A DNA stretch of 64,000 nucleotides, taken from Callipepla californica brunnescens. Its lineage: Eukaryota; Chordata; Aves; Galliformes; Odontophoridae. A model generated the notes under the pieces. That model was not told the DNA's origin. It saw only the letters and a program-made list of their open reading frames with translations, and ran no database searches. Shown piece by piece: positions 12,265 through 27,200 of this stretch. Position 1 is the stretch's first letter. Each line of letters opens with the position of its first letter. The stretch spans positions 198,501 through 262,500 of the forward strand of contig JALIRH010000027.1 of assembly GCA_023055505.1 (NCBI GenBank), written 5' to 3'. The position numbers and the translations under genes are program-made.

Positions 12265-15200
12265 TCTCAAGGGTTTCTAAGGAACTTTTGTCTGTGTGGA
12301 GAATCTGCTTACAGAATACGGTCTGACTTGGAGCACATATACCTGCTACTTCATTTGCAGCCATAATACACAGCAAGGGAATGGATTTTGCTTTCTAAAC
12401 ACAGCCCACTTTTATAAACTTTTAAAAGACTATTTTTATATATCGGTATCTGTCAGATTCTTCTATAACCTATGTTGAGCATGTCTGAGTTTCTGGCAGG
12501 AAGAACATGTCCCACACTCTGACTGCTGGCCAGCACCAGCTACTACTGCTCATGGGTGGAGGTGAGAAGTTTCTTCTGTCTGTGTGGAGTGTGGGCATGC
12601 TTCCACTCCTCCCCCAGCACATGGCAAGGGGATCCAGATGGACTGAGATGAGCCTCTCAGGACCACTCTGCATGTGATTATGTCTGCTCTTAAAATCCAG
12701 AGAGAATATATGCAAATATGTTCAGCAAAAGTGATTAACAGAGAATTCCGAACTTTCCAGCACCTAGTTTCCAATCTGGAAGTGGGGTGGGGGGGAGAGA
12801 GAGAGCAACAGAGTTCCGATATGAGCCAGTCAACAAAGTTGAAAAATAAATTCCCCTATGTGCTGTTATGATACAAGTGACCATGCCAATAGCTTAGGGT
12901 GTATAGGGAAAGGGAGCCTCACCCTATTACAGTCTTCCAAGAAGCTTGGGATGTCGCTGTCTGTTGGCTGAAAGCTGATGAGATCTGAATGCCCTTCCTC
13001 TTCCATTAGCAGGAGCCCCTCCACATCATCGCGAGAAACTGGAGCAGAGACAGCATAAACAATAAGCCCATACCCACCTCTGTTGCCCTTGTGCCACCTA
13101 CTTGACATATTTACATGGCACTGCAGAAGCCAGGAGATGTGAAGCCTTATTTTCTAGGTTAACAACACTTAGATTTTCCCTCAGTCATCTAAGATTCAGT
13201 GTTTTTAGATGACTAATCTGTGTAGAAATAGATATGTGAGCCCAGTCTCTACTCCTTTGTGACACGATGGTTTATCTGTTCTGTTCTTTCTTCTTTTAGG
13301 GGAAGAAGATAGTGATGGAAGCCTGCTTAAAGTAAAAGATGACTTAACAGACTGATCTTCAGTGGCTTAACCAGCATTTTAGCAAGAACTAAAATCACTA
13401 ATGAGCATTTGTTAAAAGCACAGCAACCGGTGCATAGAAGGATGCTTGTTTCCAACAACTAGAGTAGTGACTGGGTAGGAATGTATTAATGTATATATAT
13501 ACATTTATAAGTGTACATATAAATGTAAGGCTCTCTCGCTCACACATGCACACACCTCAGGCCCATCCTGTTTTGTGCTCAAAGATCTGAAGGATCGGGT
13601 ATCTGGTGAGGAAACAGAACCCTAAGAACAGGTTTAAAGGAACCATTCAGGAAACACGTGGCATTCAAAGTGGATTAGGCAAAGTTCTCTCACCCTGATG
13701 TAGGTCATCGTGCAGGGAGCCAGCATGGCTGGGACTAGAAGGAGGGATCTCAGAGCCAGGCACATCACCATTGGGTGTTAAAGATATGTGACAATTCCAG
13801 CCAGTCTCAAGACCCATCTTCTCAGCAAACACCTAGAGGAGAGCAGGGAAAAGAGTTTAGCGTAGCTATCCATATGAAGAGTACTGCAGACCAATAACAT
13901 ATTGGAGTGCGAGAACCTTCTGGAACCTCTAGAGAACTGAATCAGATTAACCTTAGATTGCATGGGAGCTAAACTCCCCAGTTCGACAGGCAGGGACATG
14001 CAAGTTCAGAGGTTTCAGCAAAGACAGCTTACCTTGCTTTTGAGCTCATCTTCCAGGGAGAAGTAGACAAAACGAATGCAGGCATTGACCAATCCATCAA
14101 TAAGGCGGACAATGTCAAGACGGGCCTGATACTGAGATGAGACCATTCCCATGAAGATCTGTCCACTCAGAGCCTGGATACAGTCCTCCTTCTCCATCAC
14201 TTCCCCAATCCCTTCTTCAGGCATGCAAACAACGTGCAATCACATTGAGACACAAGAGTCCAGATGCATGTCAGATAACAATACATGTGGCAGGAGAGGC
14301 CATTAAGTTAATACATAGGGACACAGTAACCAGACACAGAAACATGCAGTACACACACACACACAAAGAAGGAAAGTTGAAGAGGCATCCATTTGTCCCA
14401 GCATACCCAATCACAGAAGCAGTTTCAGAACATCCCCACATGTATGATCAAGAGTACGAGTAAGAAACAGCATGTGAAGGAAAAAGACAAAACAGAAGAC
14501 AGGGATCAGTGACAAGAAACTGGTGCAGAGAATGTATGCTGTATAATGTTCACATGTGCATTTTAAATACATCATACTGTGCTTATAAGCATGACAAGTC
14601 TGGCTGAGGCAGAGAGGCTTCAGAGTATGAGGCTTATGTAGAGGAACTTGATCATGTTCTGACCAGAGACATTGCAGATCATAGAATCATAGAATCACCC
14701 GGGTTGGAAGGGACCTCAAGAGATCATCGAGTCCAACCCCCTTGCCAAAGCAGGTTCCCTACACCAGATGCTCCCAAAGAGCCCACAAAGGCTCTTCAAC
14801 AGTGTTCCTTGACCACCACAACAGTCTGTGGTGAATGGGAGCTGGGTACAGCATGAAGAACAAAATAATACAACACTTTATACAGTCACAAAGTTTGCCA
14901 CAGATAGTACTGAGAAGTGTTTTGAAAACACTCGGTTTTCAAATGAAAAAATGAAAACATTCAGCTACTGTCTCACAGCTGTTGGAAACCCCATTACTCA
15001 CATTTTACAGTATGGGAGACCAAGGCAGAAACAGATTAAGGATAGTCCTACAAAAAAATCTCCTGTATGTAATGGTATGTGCTTATTTCTCAGTTGCTGT
15101 TCTGGAGGAGAGGTACAATTCTACATCTACTGGGAACTTTATCCTTCAGCAAAGAAACAAAATCCATCAAGGGAGGGTAGTTACACACCTTCAAACATTT

Positions 15201-18200
15201 AGTTGATTTGAAAAACCAAGTGATTTCCATAAAATCAGTCAGATAGCAAACTAAGTGTCAAAATACCCAGAAGTTTTGACTCACAATTGCCAGCGCAAAG
15301 AAACAGACTTCACAAGGCAAAAAAAAAAAAAAAGCCTTCCGCGCAAGCTTTCACAGCCAAACTAAAATCACACTTACCAGGTGCTACATCATTACTTCTT
15401 CCAGAAATAAATCTACTTCAGACACCCTTAATGCTTAATTAGTGCAACAATGTTCTTACAGCTCCAGATCAATCGGAGCAAAATCACTCGGGCTAGCAGA
15501 ACAACTTAATATAGGCAGAACAGAAAACACATACCATCTGAGCTCCAGCTATTTCTCCGACTACTCTGTTTGATGGGAACTGTCCCAGGCAGATCGCAGC
15601 ATGTGAAGATAGCACTCTGCCCAGGGACCTGCACCAGTTCTATGCACTTGCCATTGAGCTGGGAGGACAAGGCACAATGCATTGGCTTGTATGCAAAAGC
15701 TGAACAGTATCCTGAGAGGCAGGCCCGCTGGTAGAAATCTAACACCTTCTTCCTACACGGAAGAGACAAAAAACAGAATTAGCAGAAATGTGCTGCACTT
15801 CTGACAACAAACAAACAGTTTGGTGCAGAAGTCACCAATTGAGTACCTGGTTCTGTGAGGAGCAGGACAGTGTTCTAACAGGCAGTGTTGAGCATTGCTG
15901 GATGTTGATTAGACAGACTGATGAATGTGAACACGGCACTCTGAACACACTTATTGCTACGCTTTATGTGACTGTCAGATAAAATGGTTTAGTCTTACAG
16001 CCAGGTTATTTCTTGACATCTCATCTCTTACACTGCTATAATCATAACAATCGATTATAAGCAGAGACAGCTTATGTTCATAACCTATTTCAAGCTTCTA
16101 TTAAATAGCTTAACAAGTGCCAGTGAAGACAATTTTTATTCGGAGTGACCGAGTTCCCAGTGCAATTTAGCAGCAGTCTCTAAATGCACCAAATGGCAAG
16201 GATGCTCACCTGTCAGAGCCAGAGAGGGGGTAAATATCAGTACCATCCCAGAAGTCTGTGCAGGCCTCAAGGATGATGTCGGCTGTCCCATGTGAAAACA
16301 TCTGCTCAGTACCTGAAATACAGGAGAACAATGAGTTAGCAACACCCACACAGGGTCCCAGGCAAGAGGTATCACACTGACTGCTTCTTTATCTGCTAAA
16401 TAGTGGTTTCCCTGAACCTGGAGTGGATTATTCATAGAAAGTCTTCAGTCCCACTTCAAGAAATTATTCAACTGTGTGCGAAAGGAGGAGCCTGTCTCAG
16501 GGACATAAAGGAGTACTTGTACGGCGTTAACTTTATTGCATAAACACTTAATCCTTCCCACCTTGGTCCTATGGTCAGATGGTCCTTGCTGGGAAAAAGA
16601 GAACAAGACATGTTCATTTATTCATGGAATGTCTGGGCCCGGAAAGAGAGCAAAAGCTTGCAGATAACCACACGTGCACACATCTACATTTCTATCTGAC
16701 AGCAACTGCAATCTTTTCTCATATGATTTCCATTCAATGTCAACAGTGTCCCAGTCAACAGTTTCTCTAAGGGGTAGGTGACAGAAACACCATGTCCTAT
16801 AAACTGGAAGGCACTCATTCAACTGTCACTGTCAGCAACGTTAGCTCAGCCTCTTTCCTCTCTAAATCATGAACCTGAAGGACAGAATTTCTCTGGCATA
16901 AAGGACAGAACAGATGAACAGGGCATGGAAGACAACCCCCCATTCATGACTGCTGGAACTCATTAGAAAGAACTAGGCATCTAGAGCTGAGCCAGTGAGA
17001 TGAAAAGAAGCTAAGAAAGTAGCCATGGCAAGGGAAGACAGGCAGTATCAAGCCATTTTACTGTGCTGAGAATTCTGGTCAGTCCCTCATTTCCATGTGG
17101 TTACTAAGGATTTGTGAAGAATGCTGTCAGGTGGCAAGGCACATATAATTCAATGGAATACTAAGGGAACATTGAGACAAACTACCTCCTATTGCGGCTT
17201 CCATTTCAATTTATGTATACTCCTTTGATTTCAGCACACCATGGGAGTGGGTGGATTCAAAGATTTATTCACAAACATTGAATCAGAAGAGATTAGTTAC
17301 AAACGTCTAGTCTGACTATATGAAAACACAGCCATTTGATATCACGCAATAATATCTGCATAATCCATTATTTCTGGTTGCACTCATTTTAGAAACTTTC
17401 AAGGACCAAAATATCACATGAGCAGTGTTCCAGTGGTTAAATAACCTCAGTCACAAAACTTCCCTTAGAACTCACTCTAGACAGCTTAATCCAGGTCACA
17501 CGTGTATTCGTCTGAGCTCCAGCCTACGAACTAACCCGTTTAAAATTGAGGATAAGGAGTTGAAATGAGGCAACACTAAAGGTTTTAATCTACACTAAGA
17601 ATCAGCATCAGAAAAATTCTTGCTCACAAAGGTGAGATAGCAGCAACTGGGACAAACAAAAAAGCTCCTGCCTACATTAAGATACAAGTTTAAGAAGAAA
17701 CAGGTAAGAGAAGACAGTTTACTTGATAAATCTTGGGCCAACATAGTAGCCATATTTCAGATTCAATATTGAATGAACTCCAATTCCAGAAAGCTGAGTT
17801 CAGTCAATTTCAGGTATTATTAAGAGACTAAGAGCTCTCATGGACAAACTGCTATATCACACTAAGGTGCTTTAAGACCTTACCATGTCTATTTGCACAC
17901 CTTTTCCATCCTAGCCCATTCCTGTTTGAATAGGAAGGAGTACGAGGGGAGAAATCAGCACAGCTTCAGGGGCTGCATTCATGATCACCATGAGTTTGTC
18001 TGAGATTTCTGTGATTTCTTGTTAGAATGTAATATAGAAACAGAATATGTAATATACTACACAGTACAACTTACAAATAATGATTTATGGTTTGTGTTAT
18101 CAGAAGGATAAGCATCACTAGTTAATACCGAGAAATACTCAAACCTGTGCAGTATCAGCTTCACCAACAAAATGAAGACTGTTCAAAACCCACCTTGTAC

Positions 18201-21200
18201 TACACTGCTATTTGGTCCCAGAAAACAGACTTGTCAAATGCTAAGACAATTTTTTTAAAATTACTCATGATCCTGAAATGATCTGGGGCTGGGAAGAATT
18301 CCCCCCTTCGGTATCCCATAGCACTGATCATTTAGGTTTGTTGAACTTATCTGTACTGATCACAGGCAAAGCAAGGCTATCACCAGTTAAGGACTCCAAG
18401 CTGCAACAGAATGACATTTTCTAGTCTCTCTTGGAAAAAGATCCTCCCAGCCAAGGTGGACACACAAAGAAAGAGGCAGCCTTACTGGTCGTGGTGTCTT
18501 TCACGAACAGGTTAATCATGTGACTCAAGGGTGGCCTTCTCTTGGTGATTGATGAAAGCTTCCCCAGCATTGTCTCCTTAACCATCTCATCGCTTGGCAA
18601 GCGGTATAAGGCCAAATAATTTTCTTGCTTGAAAAGATCTTTGGCACCTGGCGTGAAACCTGAAACATGAACATGAGAAAAAAAATTAGATGCTAACTAA
18701 AGCAAAAGCATACTCCTATCTCCTGCTTCTGTGCCATCTATCTTGCCTGCTCTCATTTTGACCTTTCCCCAATAATAGGTACGTTAATCTGTGCTCGCTG
18801 AGCACCTACACGAAGATGCTCTAAGATCTATGATGAAAGATACTAAGAGGACTAGATTTTACTAGTAATTAAAGCTTTCGTGCTTCTGATTCATTGAAGA
18901 AAGGAACTGTGAATAACAAGCACAGAATTGAGTTCAAAAGCTATCAGATTATAATTCTAGTGCTGCATCTCACCTCCTGTGTGCTTCAGTTTTCCCATTT
19001 ATAAAATAAGCTGAGGTACACAACATCATTTATACCTGCTCTCTTGGTAAAGCACTGTGGTAAAAACAGAGCATCTATCTTTCCATTCCTGCTCCCAGAT
19101 GAAAACTGCAGATTCAAGTCAGAATACCAAACCTAGACAAGGCTTGCTGGAAACATCCTTGACGACATTTTTTTCTTTGCTACTGTCTACAGTGTCTCAA
19201 TTTGCCAAAAGCACCATCTTTTTATAGACTATTTTGGCAACCTGACAATGACAGTCAGCTCTGTAATTCTACCTCCTCAGAAACCAGGGCTGGGAAAATA
19301 CTTTGTATATGCTTTCTAAGGATTAAGCGTCTATTGGCAGCACTGATTTCTCTGTGTCCACACATCGGAATTCTCCTTACCTATTAGCCTGGCAAGCTCA
19401 CAGAGGCCCCAGGGCACGTGAACAGGCAGCACGGCATTGTGAGTTTCCTGGAGGGCTATGTTGCAGAGGTGGTCAGAGAAGCGGCACAACCGTTCTGTCA
19501 CGCTGGCATTGCAGAGATTGAGCAGCACATTCAGACCCAGAGGCTTGAGGGAATTCAAGTGTATCTGCCAGTTGGAGTCATCAAACTGGATGCAAGAGGG
19601 GTTCTGTTGGTCCTGGGACAGGCTAAGCATCTCAAGGTGATAGTCACATACAAAGTCTTCAGCCTCACAAGCCAACACCTCAGTGTCACCAGCAACCTGA
19701 CCCAACAGATGAGAAAATTCTAGTTAGTTACAGTGATCACAGCTTGAGCCCAGAATCCCTCAGGGAATTCTCAATTAAATTCCCCAAATAGAAGACTCTA
19801 CAGGGTCAGAGATCCACAAAAGACTAACCGTGTGCCCCTTCTTTATGTCTTACCTGAGCATGTTCTTCTTCTCCGCCCTCCGTGTCCTTGCTAAAACTCA
19901 CATTGGACCCAGACGGATGCTTGCTTCTGCTGTTTGGCTTTCGGTGGGCATGGGCATCAGTAGCCTTTGGAGGGTCGCCAGACCAGTTGTTCCTCTCTTG
20001 CTCGTTAGTCACATGGACTGTGTCTGCCAAGGGGCCAGAGAGCAAAGCATCTCTTTCATGGGGCTGCAAGATACCAACCAAACGAACAGCGGTGACTCAG
20101 CAGTTGAACTTGAACCGCTTTTGTTTGATATGCAAAATGTACTGAAGTGGAGACAGAGAGAAAGGGAAAAAGAAATGTTGTTTTATGACTCCTATATGAA
20201 AGGATCTCATCCTCACAGATTCTTAACTTTTAAGCAAAGGACTATAGTCATAAGACTTCTGTACAAGCAAAGATCCTTCTGTAATACAAGATCGCGTTTG
20301 TCAGTCATACTGTGCTTACAGCTAACGTGCTACATTACGCGTTACATATCCCTCACCTCATCTTCCATCTCAGGGTGGCAGAAGGACCGTGTAGAGAGCT
20401 CATCAGTCAGATCTTCATGGCTATTATGATGTGGCTCCACCTTCCCACTGAAGAACAGAACAGTCTCTGGGCTGGGATTTGGCCAGGAGAGAATCCCCTG
20501 TTTGTCTACACAGCAGAGCACCTAGAAAATCCCATAACACCCCCAAGAATGCAACATTTCAGCAAAAACATGTCTTAATCATTCACACATAGTTGTAAAT
20601 ATCACTGAGCTGAATAAACACATAAGAGGCCAGATAAGTCCCTCCTTCATCAACCTTCTATCTTAAGAATCTTCAGGATCTGATATTTCCCTGCTCTATC
20701 TAGATTGATTAATTACTTAACACCAATTTTATCTTAGGACTGCAAAATCAGGCATGAAACCCAGGTTCAGTAATTGCTTCCTTAACATGTTTCAAAAGTT
20801 AGAGAAGATGACAGACATCATATTAGATGGCACAGTATCTCTCACTATTGTTTTAACCTATCAAAACGCTGCTTAGACAGCTTCAAGATCTACTACAAAG
20901 ATACCTGAGGGGTATCTACTCCCATCACAATGAACTGACTACTAATAGTCTCCGCTCAGGCAAGGACCACATGATCGATTCAAATGAAGCATCCACTTAG
21001 AGCTTTGCCTTCTGACAGCCCATCAGTACTCACAGTGACAGATCCCAGACTATGGAGCAAGCTAGAGGTGAAGCTCAGTGTTGGTGATTTGCCTTTTAAA
21101 ACACACAAGAAGTGGCTCCAGATGCAGCGTATCATTTCCTGCCAAGGGAAGCACAGAATAACTAAAGACCCATTCAGAGAAGACAAGGGGAGAGAAGAAA

Positions 21201-24200
21201 GAGAAGAAGTATGACATTACCTTCTTTCAGGTTCAACACAGTGATACACTCTAAGATTGATGTTTGTCTTTGTGGGAATCAGTTAACTGATACGCTGCTG
21301 CCGTTCTCAAGGGAAAGGCATTCTTTTCCCACAAAGGATTCTAACAGACATTTTGATTGCTGAATTGAGAATTCACTGAAACTACCTTTGCTTATCCAAA
21401 CACTCAGGAAGAAATCCTGAAGGGATTTCATTTGGACTAAGTTAGCTGCTACCTCTTGGTATTTGTTCCTCCCATCCCCTTGGAGAAAGAAATGTGAGGC
21501 CCTGCCCTACACTTAAGACAATCACACTGCAAACTGGGTAAGTGCAGTCATTGGGGAAGCGATAATCTTGGAAAAAAATCTCAGAAAACAGCTCTTCTGA
21601 ATGTTTATTTGCCCCAGATTTTGAAGTACTAGTAACATGCTTAAGCTCATTAACAAGCCCCTGAAACAGGATCAGACTTTTAGCATGAACATACTATGCT
21701 CCCCTTATGACATTTGGACTTGATGCTGACCCCTGTCCTCACTGTTCCATAGTTTTGGCTTAGAGAAGTAGGTGTTTCTGGTACAAGTAGAACACTTCCC
21801 TTCTTTCTGACACACACCATGAAAAGTTTATTTTACTCCTGGAACAGGAGGACTTGAAAGAGGCACTTTCTTCAGGACAGAAAAAGTTGATTGCAAATCA
21901 TCTGCAATATTCAGAAAAGCACAGCTGTACTCAGTATCAAAGTTGCTTCAATTTATAAGCACTGTCTACATGGGCAGGTGTAGGGGAAAGACACACAACC
22001 TGCATGCACACCAAATTAAAGCAGCAGAAGTGAGACAGTAGACAACTGGCACAAGCAAAAAAAGGCTCTAGGAACAAGCAGGGGATCAGAAAGGAAGGGA
22101 AAGGATATAATGAAGATGAAAGATGTAAGAAAACAATTCACAATAATAGTACCTGAGAGGATACCATCTCTGTGTAGCTGCTGAGAGTGTCCTCTGAAAA
22201 CTTAGCAAGCTGCAGCAAGAGAAGAGACCAGTTACTATAATTATGCTCAGAAATGTGTCATGAAGAACATCCTTCCCTAAGTACTATGCCTTTAGAGAGA
22301 AAAAAGCAAAAGTCCTGCCCTATGAGGACTATTTATATATACCTAATGCAGTGATGCAGTGACAATGCCTAATGAGGATAAGGACAACACATCAAGTTAC
22401 CACAAGACCCCAGACTGACTTTAATTTCAAACTGCTGCTAGCTGATATAAAACACATATTAAAAGAAGCGGAATAATGCAATCATCACTAAACAGCACAA
22501 GTATATGAGCATCACTGTGGTATTTTTGGATGGAATAACAAACTGGACTGATAATAAAGTAATGCTGCTGTTTTAGTACACTTGATATTCTGACTTGATA
22601 AAAAAGGCATTTAGTTTTCCAGCAAAAACTAGAGTAATTCCAGAGTAAAAATGGCCATATTAAATATATTAGAAATTTGCTTTCTGATAACGAAATAATC
22701 ATTTGCAGTAGGATGTGTTACTAGCTCAAGCAGGGACAAATTCTAAGTGTTCTGTTAATACCCTGAAATAAAACACAAAGTCATTACTGACAGAGTTTGT
22801 ACACTATACAAAGATTGGGGATGGGTCAGATATTAAAGAGAATAGGTTACTGCAATAAAACAGAATGGACTGCTCAGGAAAAAAAAAAAAAGCAAAACAT
22901 GCACAGCAACATTTCAAAAATAAATCTGCATTCCTAGCAGAAAATATAAAATTTGGGCTAACAAAATGAGACTCCATCATAGAAAGCAGTAACTCTGCAA
23001 ATTATTTGCTGAACAACAGCTGGCTGTTTAAGGCAATGGCTAAAAAATCTACTGCAATCTTTTGTTGTACTAACAAGGGAACATAAAGTTCAAATTATTC
23101 TCAAGTTTAGCTGCTACTGGAATATTTAGTGGGTTTTGGAGATTCATAATTCTACAGTGATCCTGAAGCACTGGAGAAAGCTAAGAGGAAAGCCAAAACA
23201 AATATTAGAGAGTTGGCAAATGTGCTTATAGTGACTCAAGGTATTTATACATAAGTAAAAATTAAGTAAAACAGTTTACTTAATCAAAGAGATGGTAAAA
23301 CGGAACATGAGCAGAAACCTCAGAACAGAAACTTCATTGATTTGCTCTTACATCCATGAGGAAAAGGAAGTTAAGTTTCAAGGGCTGGAAATCAGATCCT
23401 ACAAAAACACTAACGCATGAGTGTCAATTTTTAACAGTAAATCATTCTAAAACAACCTGTCAAAGGGAGCAGGAATATTTCCAAGCCAACATTAAATTCC
23501 CTTCTAAAAGAAATGCTGCTATAATCCAACCATAGTTGTGAAACTGGAGGCAGGGGCTCCTCTGGGGTAGCCACTGCATTTCTGATTAACTCAACATAAG
23601 AGTTGCCTGTGGTCTTTAAAAAATGGAAATCAAAGAGCCTGTATGTGATGGGAGAGAGCAGAAAGTAAGTGTCACACAGGCCAAGTGACTGGAGAGGCAA
23701 AAGGTCTTACATTTTGAACAGAATAGAGAGAAGGAAAGAGTGAAATAGAGATGCCAAAAGAACACTTCCCTAGTGAAGAGTGAGAATGACTAAGGCACAC
23801 TCCAGTCTTTTTTTCTGCAGCAACAAAGATGGAGGATTGAGCTTGAGATGTCACAGAAAGAGCAAGAGCTGACTGGACAGAATGAGTTGCCTGGACAAAA
23901 AGAAGATAAAGAAGAACTCAGTGCAGGTGCAAACGTGAGTAACAAGACAAATTGATATGCTGAGAATGATGAGGTACAGAAGCCACGGAGTTCTGGCCTT
24001 TCCCAGCCACAAAGCAAGGTGTGTAGAGAAAGTGATTCTGTCCTTGGAACCATCTAAGTGATGCTGAGAATGGATGGAAAATGTAGAACAGAGAAAACAC
24101 TGAAAAGGGATGGTAAAGGTGCAAACATGTCACTGGAGGGGGAAGTATGTGTTCGCCCTTCCAGTTCAGTCATGTACAACCTACAGGGCAAAGAATAGAA

Positions 24201-27200
24201 AACATAGAACCAGGACCACGGAGGCCAAGGAAGGACATGAAGGAGAGAGAAATTCTGTTGAAGCACAGGTTTAACAGAAATCAGCAGAGACAACAAACAG
24301 CACAGCGCACCTCACCAACATTGCCACTGGCAGAAAACAAGAGACACCTATTAGCATATCACAAACTGAAGCATAGGAAGTTCTGCACAAATGTGTGTGG
24401 GAACTTCTTCACAGTGCAGAGATGGAGCACTGGCACAGGCTACACAGAGAAGTGCTGGAGTCTCCTTCTCTGGAGACATTCAAGGCTTGCCTGGACTCCT
24501 ACCTGGTCCAGGGAGCTGCTCTGGCATGGGGGTTGGACTAGATGATCTTTAGAGGTCCCTTCCAACCCCTACAATTCTGTGACAACCAGTTCAGGATTAC
24601 AAATCCATCAGAATACCAAATTTCCATTTGCCAAATCAGAACAGTCATCAGAAATTTCTCTTACATTCTGACCCACAGGCAAGGCCATGTCTGCAAGCCA
24701 AGCCCCAGAGCTTCAAGAAAGGGCTGCTCAACCCACAGATTATGACAAAGGATCTTATGTGTTGTATCCCTTCTCCATGGTTTAATGTTCTCTAGTTACG
24801 GCCACCATGCAGCATTTATCTCTACATTGACTCCTCTGACAGATTACATTTAACTGATGGAAAACACATGTCTTCAAGAGATTTATGGAAGCACTGAATC
24901 TTCCTGTCACCATTGGGATATAGAAAATATCTGTAGTCAAGCTGAAAACCTGAAACATTTGTGCAAGAAAAAGCCAAGTGGTGCTGCAGGAAAATGACCT
25001 AGCCAGAACACTCAAAGATCCAACAGGTTTTGTTTGTTTGTTTTTTATTAGGTGCCAAATCCACTGTGCTTGTTTTACAGAGCCCTTCTCATCTACTATC
25101 CCTTTCTCTGCAATGGTTTGATGTGGACAGACACCTACCAGTGAGGTGGATGAGGCCTTGGTCATCTGGGCCAAGACTCTGGCTTCTCCAAAGGCTGTAG
25201 CAAGAATCCACAGGACAGGAAAAAGCAATGGAAGGATGGGTAGGACTCCATTCACCTGGAAAAAAAAACACAAAAAACCAACTCCAATCACAAGTAAGTA
25301 CAGAGACAACAAGAAGTTAGACCTGTCATACAACCTCTTCTCCACCACAGTGGACTGGTATTAGGCAACAGCAGAAAGTACAGAGACAGCTTGCACTGGA
25401 AGCAATGCAATACAGAGAGAAGCACAGAAGGGGAGACACATACAACCTTAAGAATTTGTAATGAAGAAGGCTATGAACAAATTACATCAACTTGTGGCTG
25501 TTTTTTTCCTGCTGAATTTAGCATAAGCTCTTAAAAGTTTACACGAAAAAAATACCACATACAAATAGGCACATATATATGTGTACTTATAGTCACGGAT
25601 ATAAACATACACAGTGAGAGAGAAAGAGAAAACAAAAAACAGTGTAGCAGGAGCAGACAGGGTAGAGTTATTGCTCTTCACTGAGAGCTCTTGGATCTAA
25701 TGTGCACAAGGCAGGGTGTACACAGGATGTTGTCATGAGATGAAGCAAGTTACTGATGGAGGGAATTGCTACAGCAGTGCTTTGGGGAGGAAAGGTGTAG
25801 TGCAGCTCAACGCACTCTTTTACCTGCAGCTGAAGAAGAGTATGCTGCCAAGAAGCAATTCCAGGAGCTTTGAAAATGAAGCGCACAGCATTGGTGATTA
25901 GGAAGCCAGCCTGCAATTCAAAGTTGACACCATCAGCAAACTACTACAACTTGTAAGGAAAAAGTTTTTGCTTCCTTATAACATTCTCAGCCCTTGGAAA
26001 AAAAGCTGGAGGACACACTTGGTCTGTTGTTGCAGTTCTTCACTCTCACAGATAAGACAGTTCGGTATCTCTGCTTCTCTATACTACAGAAGGTACAGAG
26101 TCAGCTGCATGAGTTAGAGCCTGGCCACAATTTCCTGTTGATGGTTGCAAATTCCTCACCTTTATTGAGAAAAGGCATCTCGAAATGATACCTACCAGTA
26201 CAACAGGGACAGCATATTTCAACATCACAGACTGTACAGTGAATCTCTCATTATCCAGGGCTGTTACAGGACGTGACAATGCCATTTCCAGACACCACCT
26301 GAAAAAATGGAAAACAGCTTGCAATTTTAGGAACCAAGATCCTTTAAGAAAAAGCACATCAATTACAGAAGATGCCACTGATGAGAGATTTATCAATTCA
26401 TCTATACCCTCAGTCTCAATCTGAGAGATTTAAAATAATCTCAACAGAGTCACAAATCTGCCAACAACTGCTTGAAACCACCCTCCATTGTTCAAATTTA
26501 CTTGGAAAGAAACGAGCTGAACTGTAATAATTTGCATGCATATGTTTTTAAATACCAGTCTGAACTACCAGCTAAGGAGGACAAGTGAAGACAAACAGTA
26601 AGTTAGGTAATACAGAAGATAAAGCAAAGCATATTTAGAAATTCCTGGACTGCACTGGCAAAATTTCTTTTTTTTTTCCTGATACAGGACATCAGCAAGG
26701 ACAAAGAAAAGTTGTGAAGCCACGGTGCACAGTATTTAACCCACCTGACATTATCAATTACTGGAGTCTTCAAGACACGGAACAGACGATAGAGCTGAGG
26801 GTTCTGAGGTCCCTTTTTCACTTCTCCCCTTGGGGATGGCGGAGGTGAGAAAGGTGGAAACAGATCTCCTGGCTCCAGAACTATGTGCTCATCATCCTAG
26901 AAAAAAAAAAATTCAGTGAGCCAAAGGCTGCTCATCCGGGGCCTTGGTGGAATCGTGTGTCTGGGGACTGAAGGTTTAGTCCAGCAGGATCTCTCCCACC
27001 ACAAGTGACAATATGCATTTGTCACAGTTCTCTCTCAGCTCTCAAAAATTCGTTAAACTGTTGCTTCAAACTTGAAGCAAAACTAAATGCTTGTGGGCCT
27101 TTAAGAAGTAACAAAACATGCCTGATTATTCATGAATATTAGCATTTCATAGAATCATAGAATGGCCTGGGATGAAAAAGACATCAGAGATCATCTAGTT

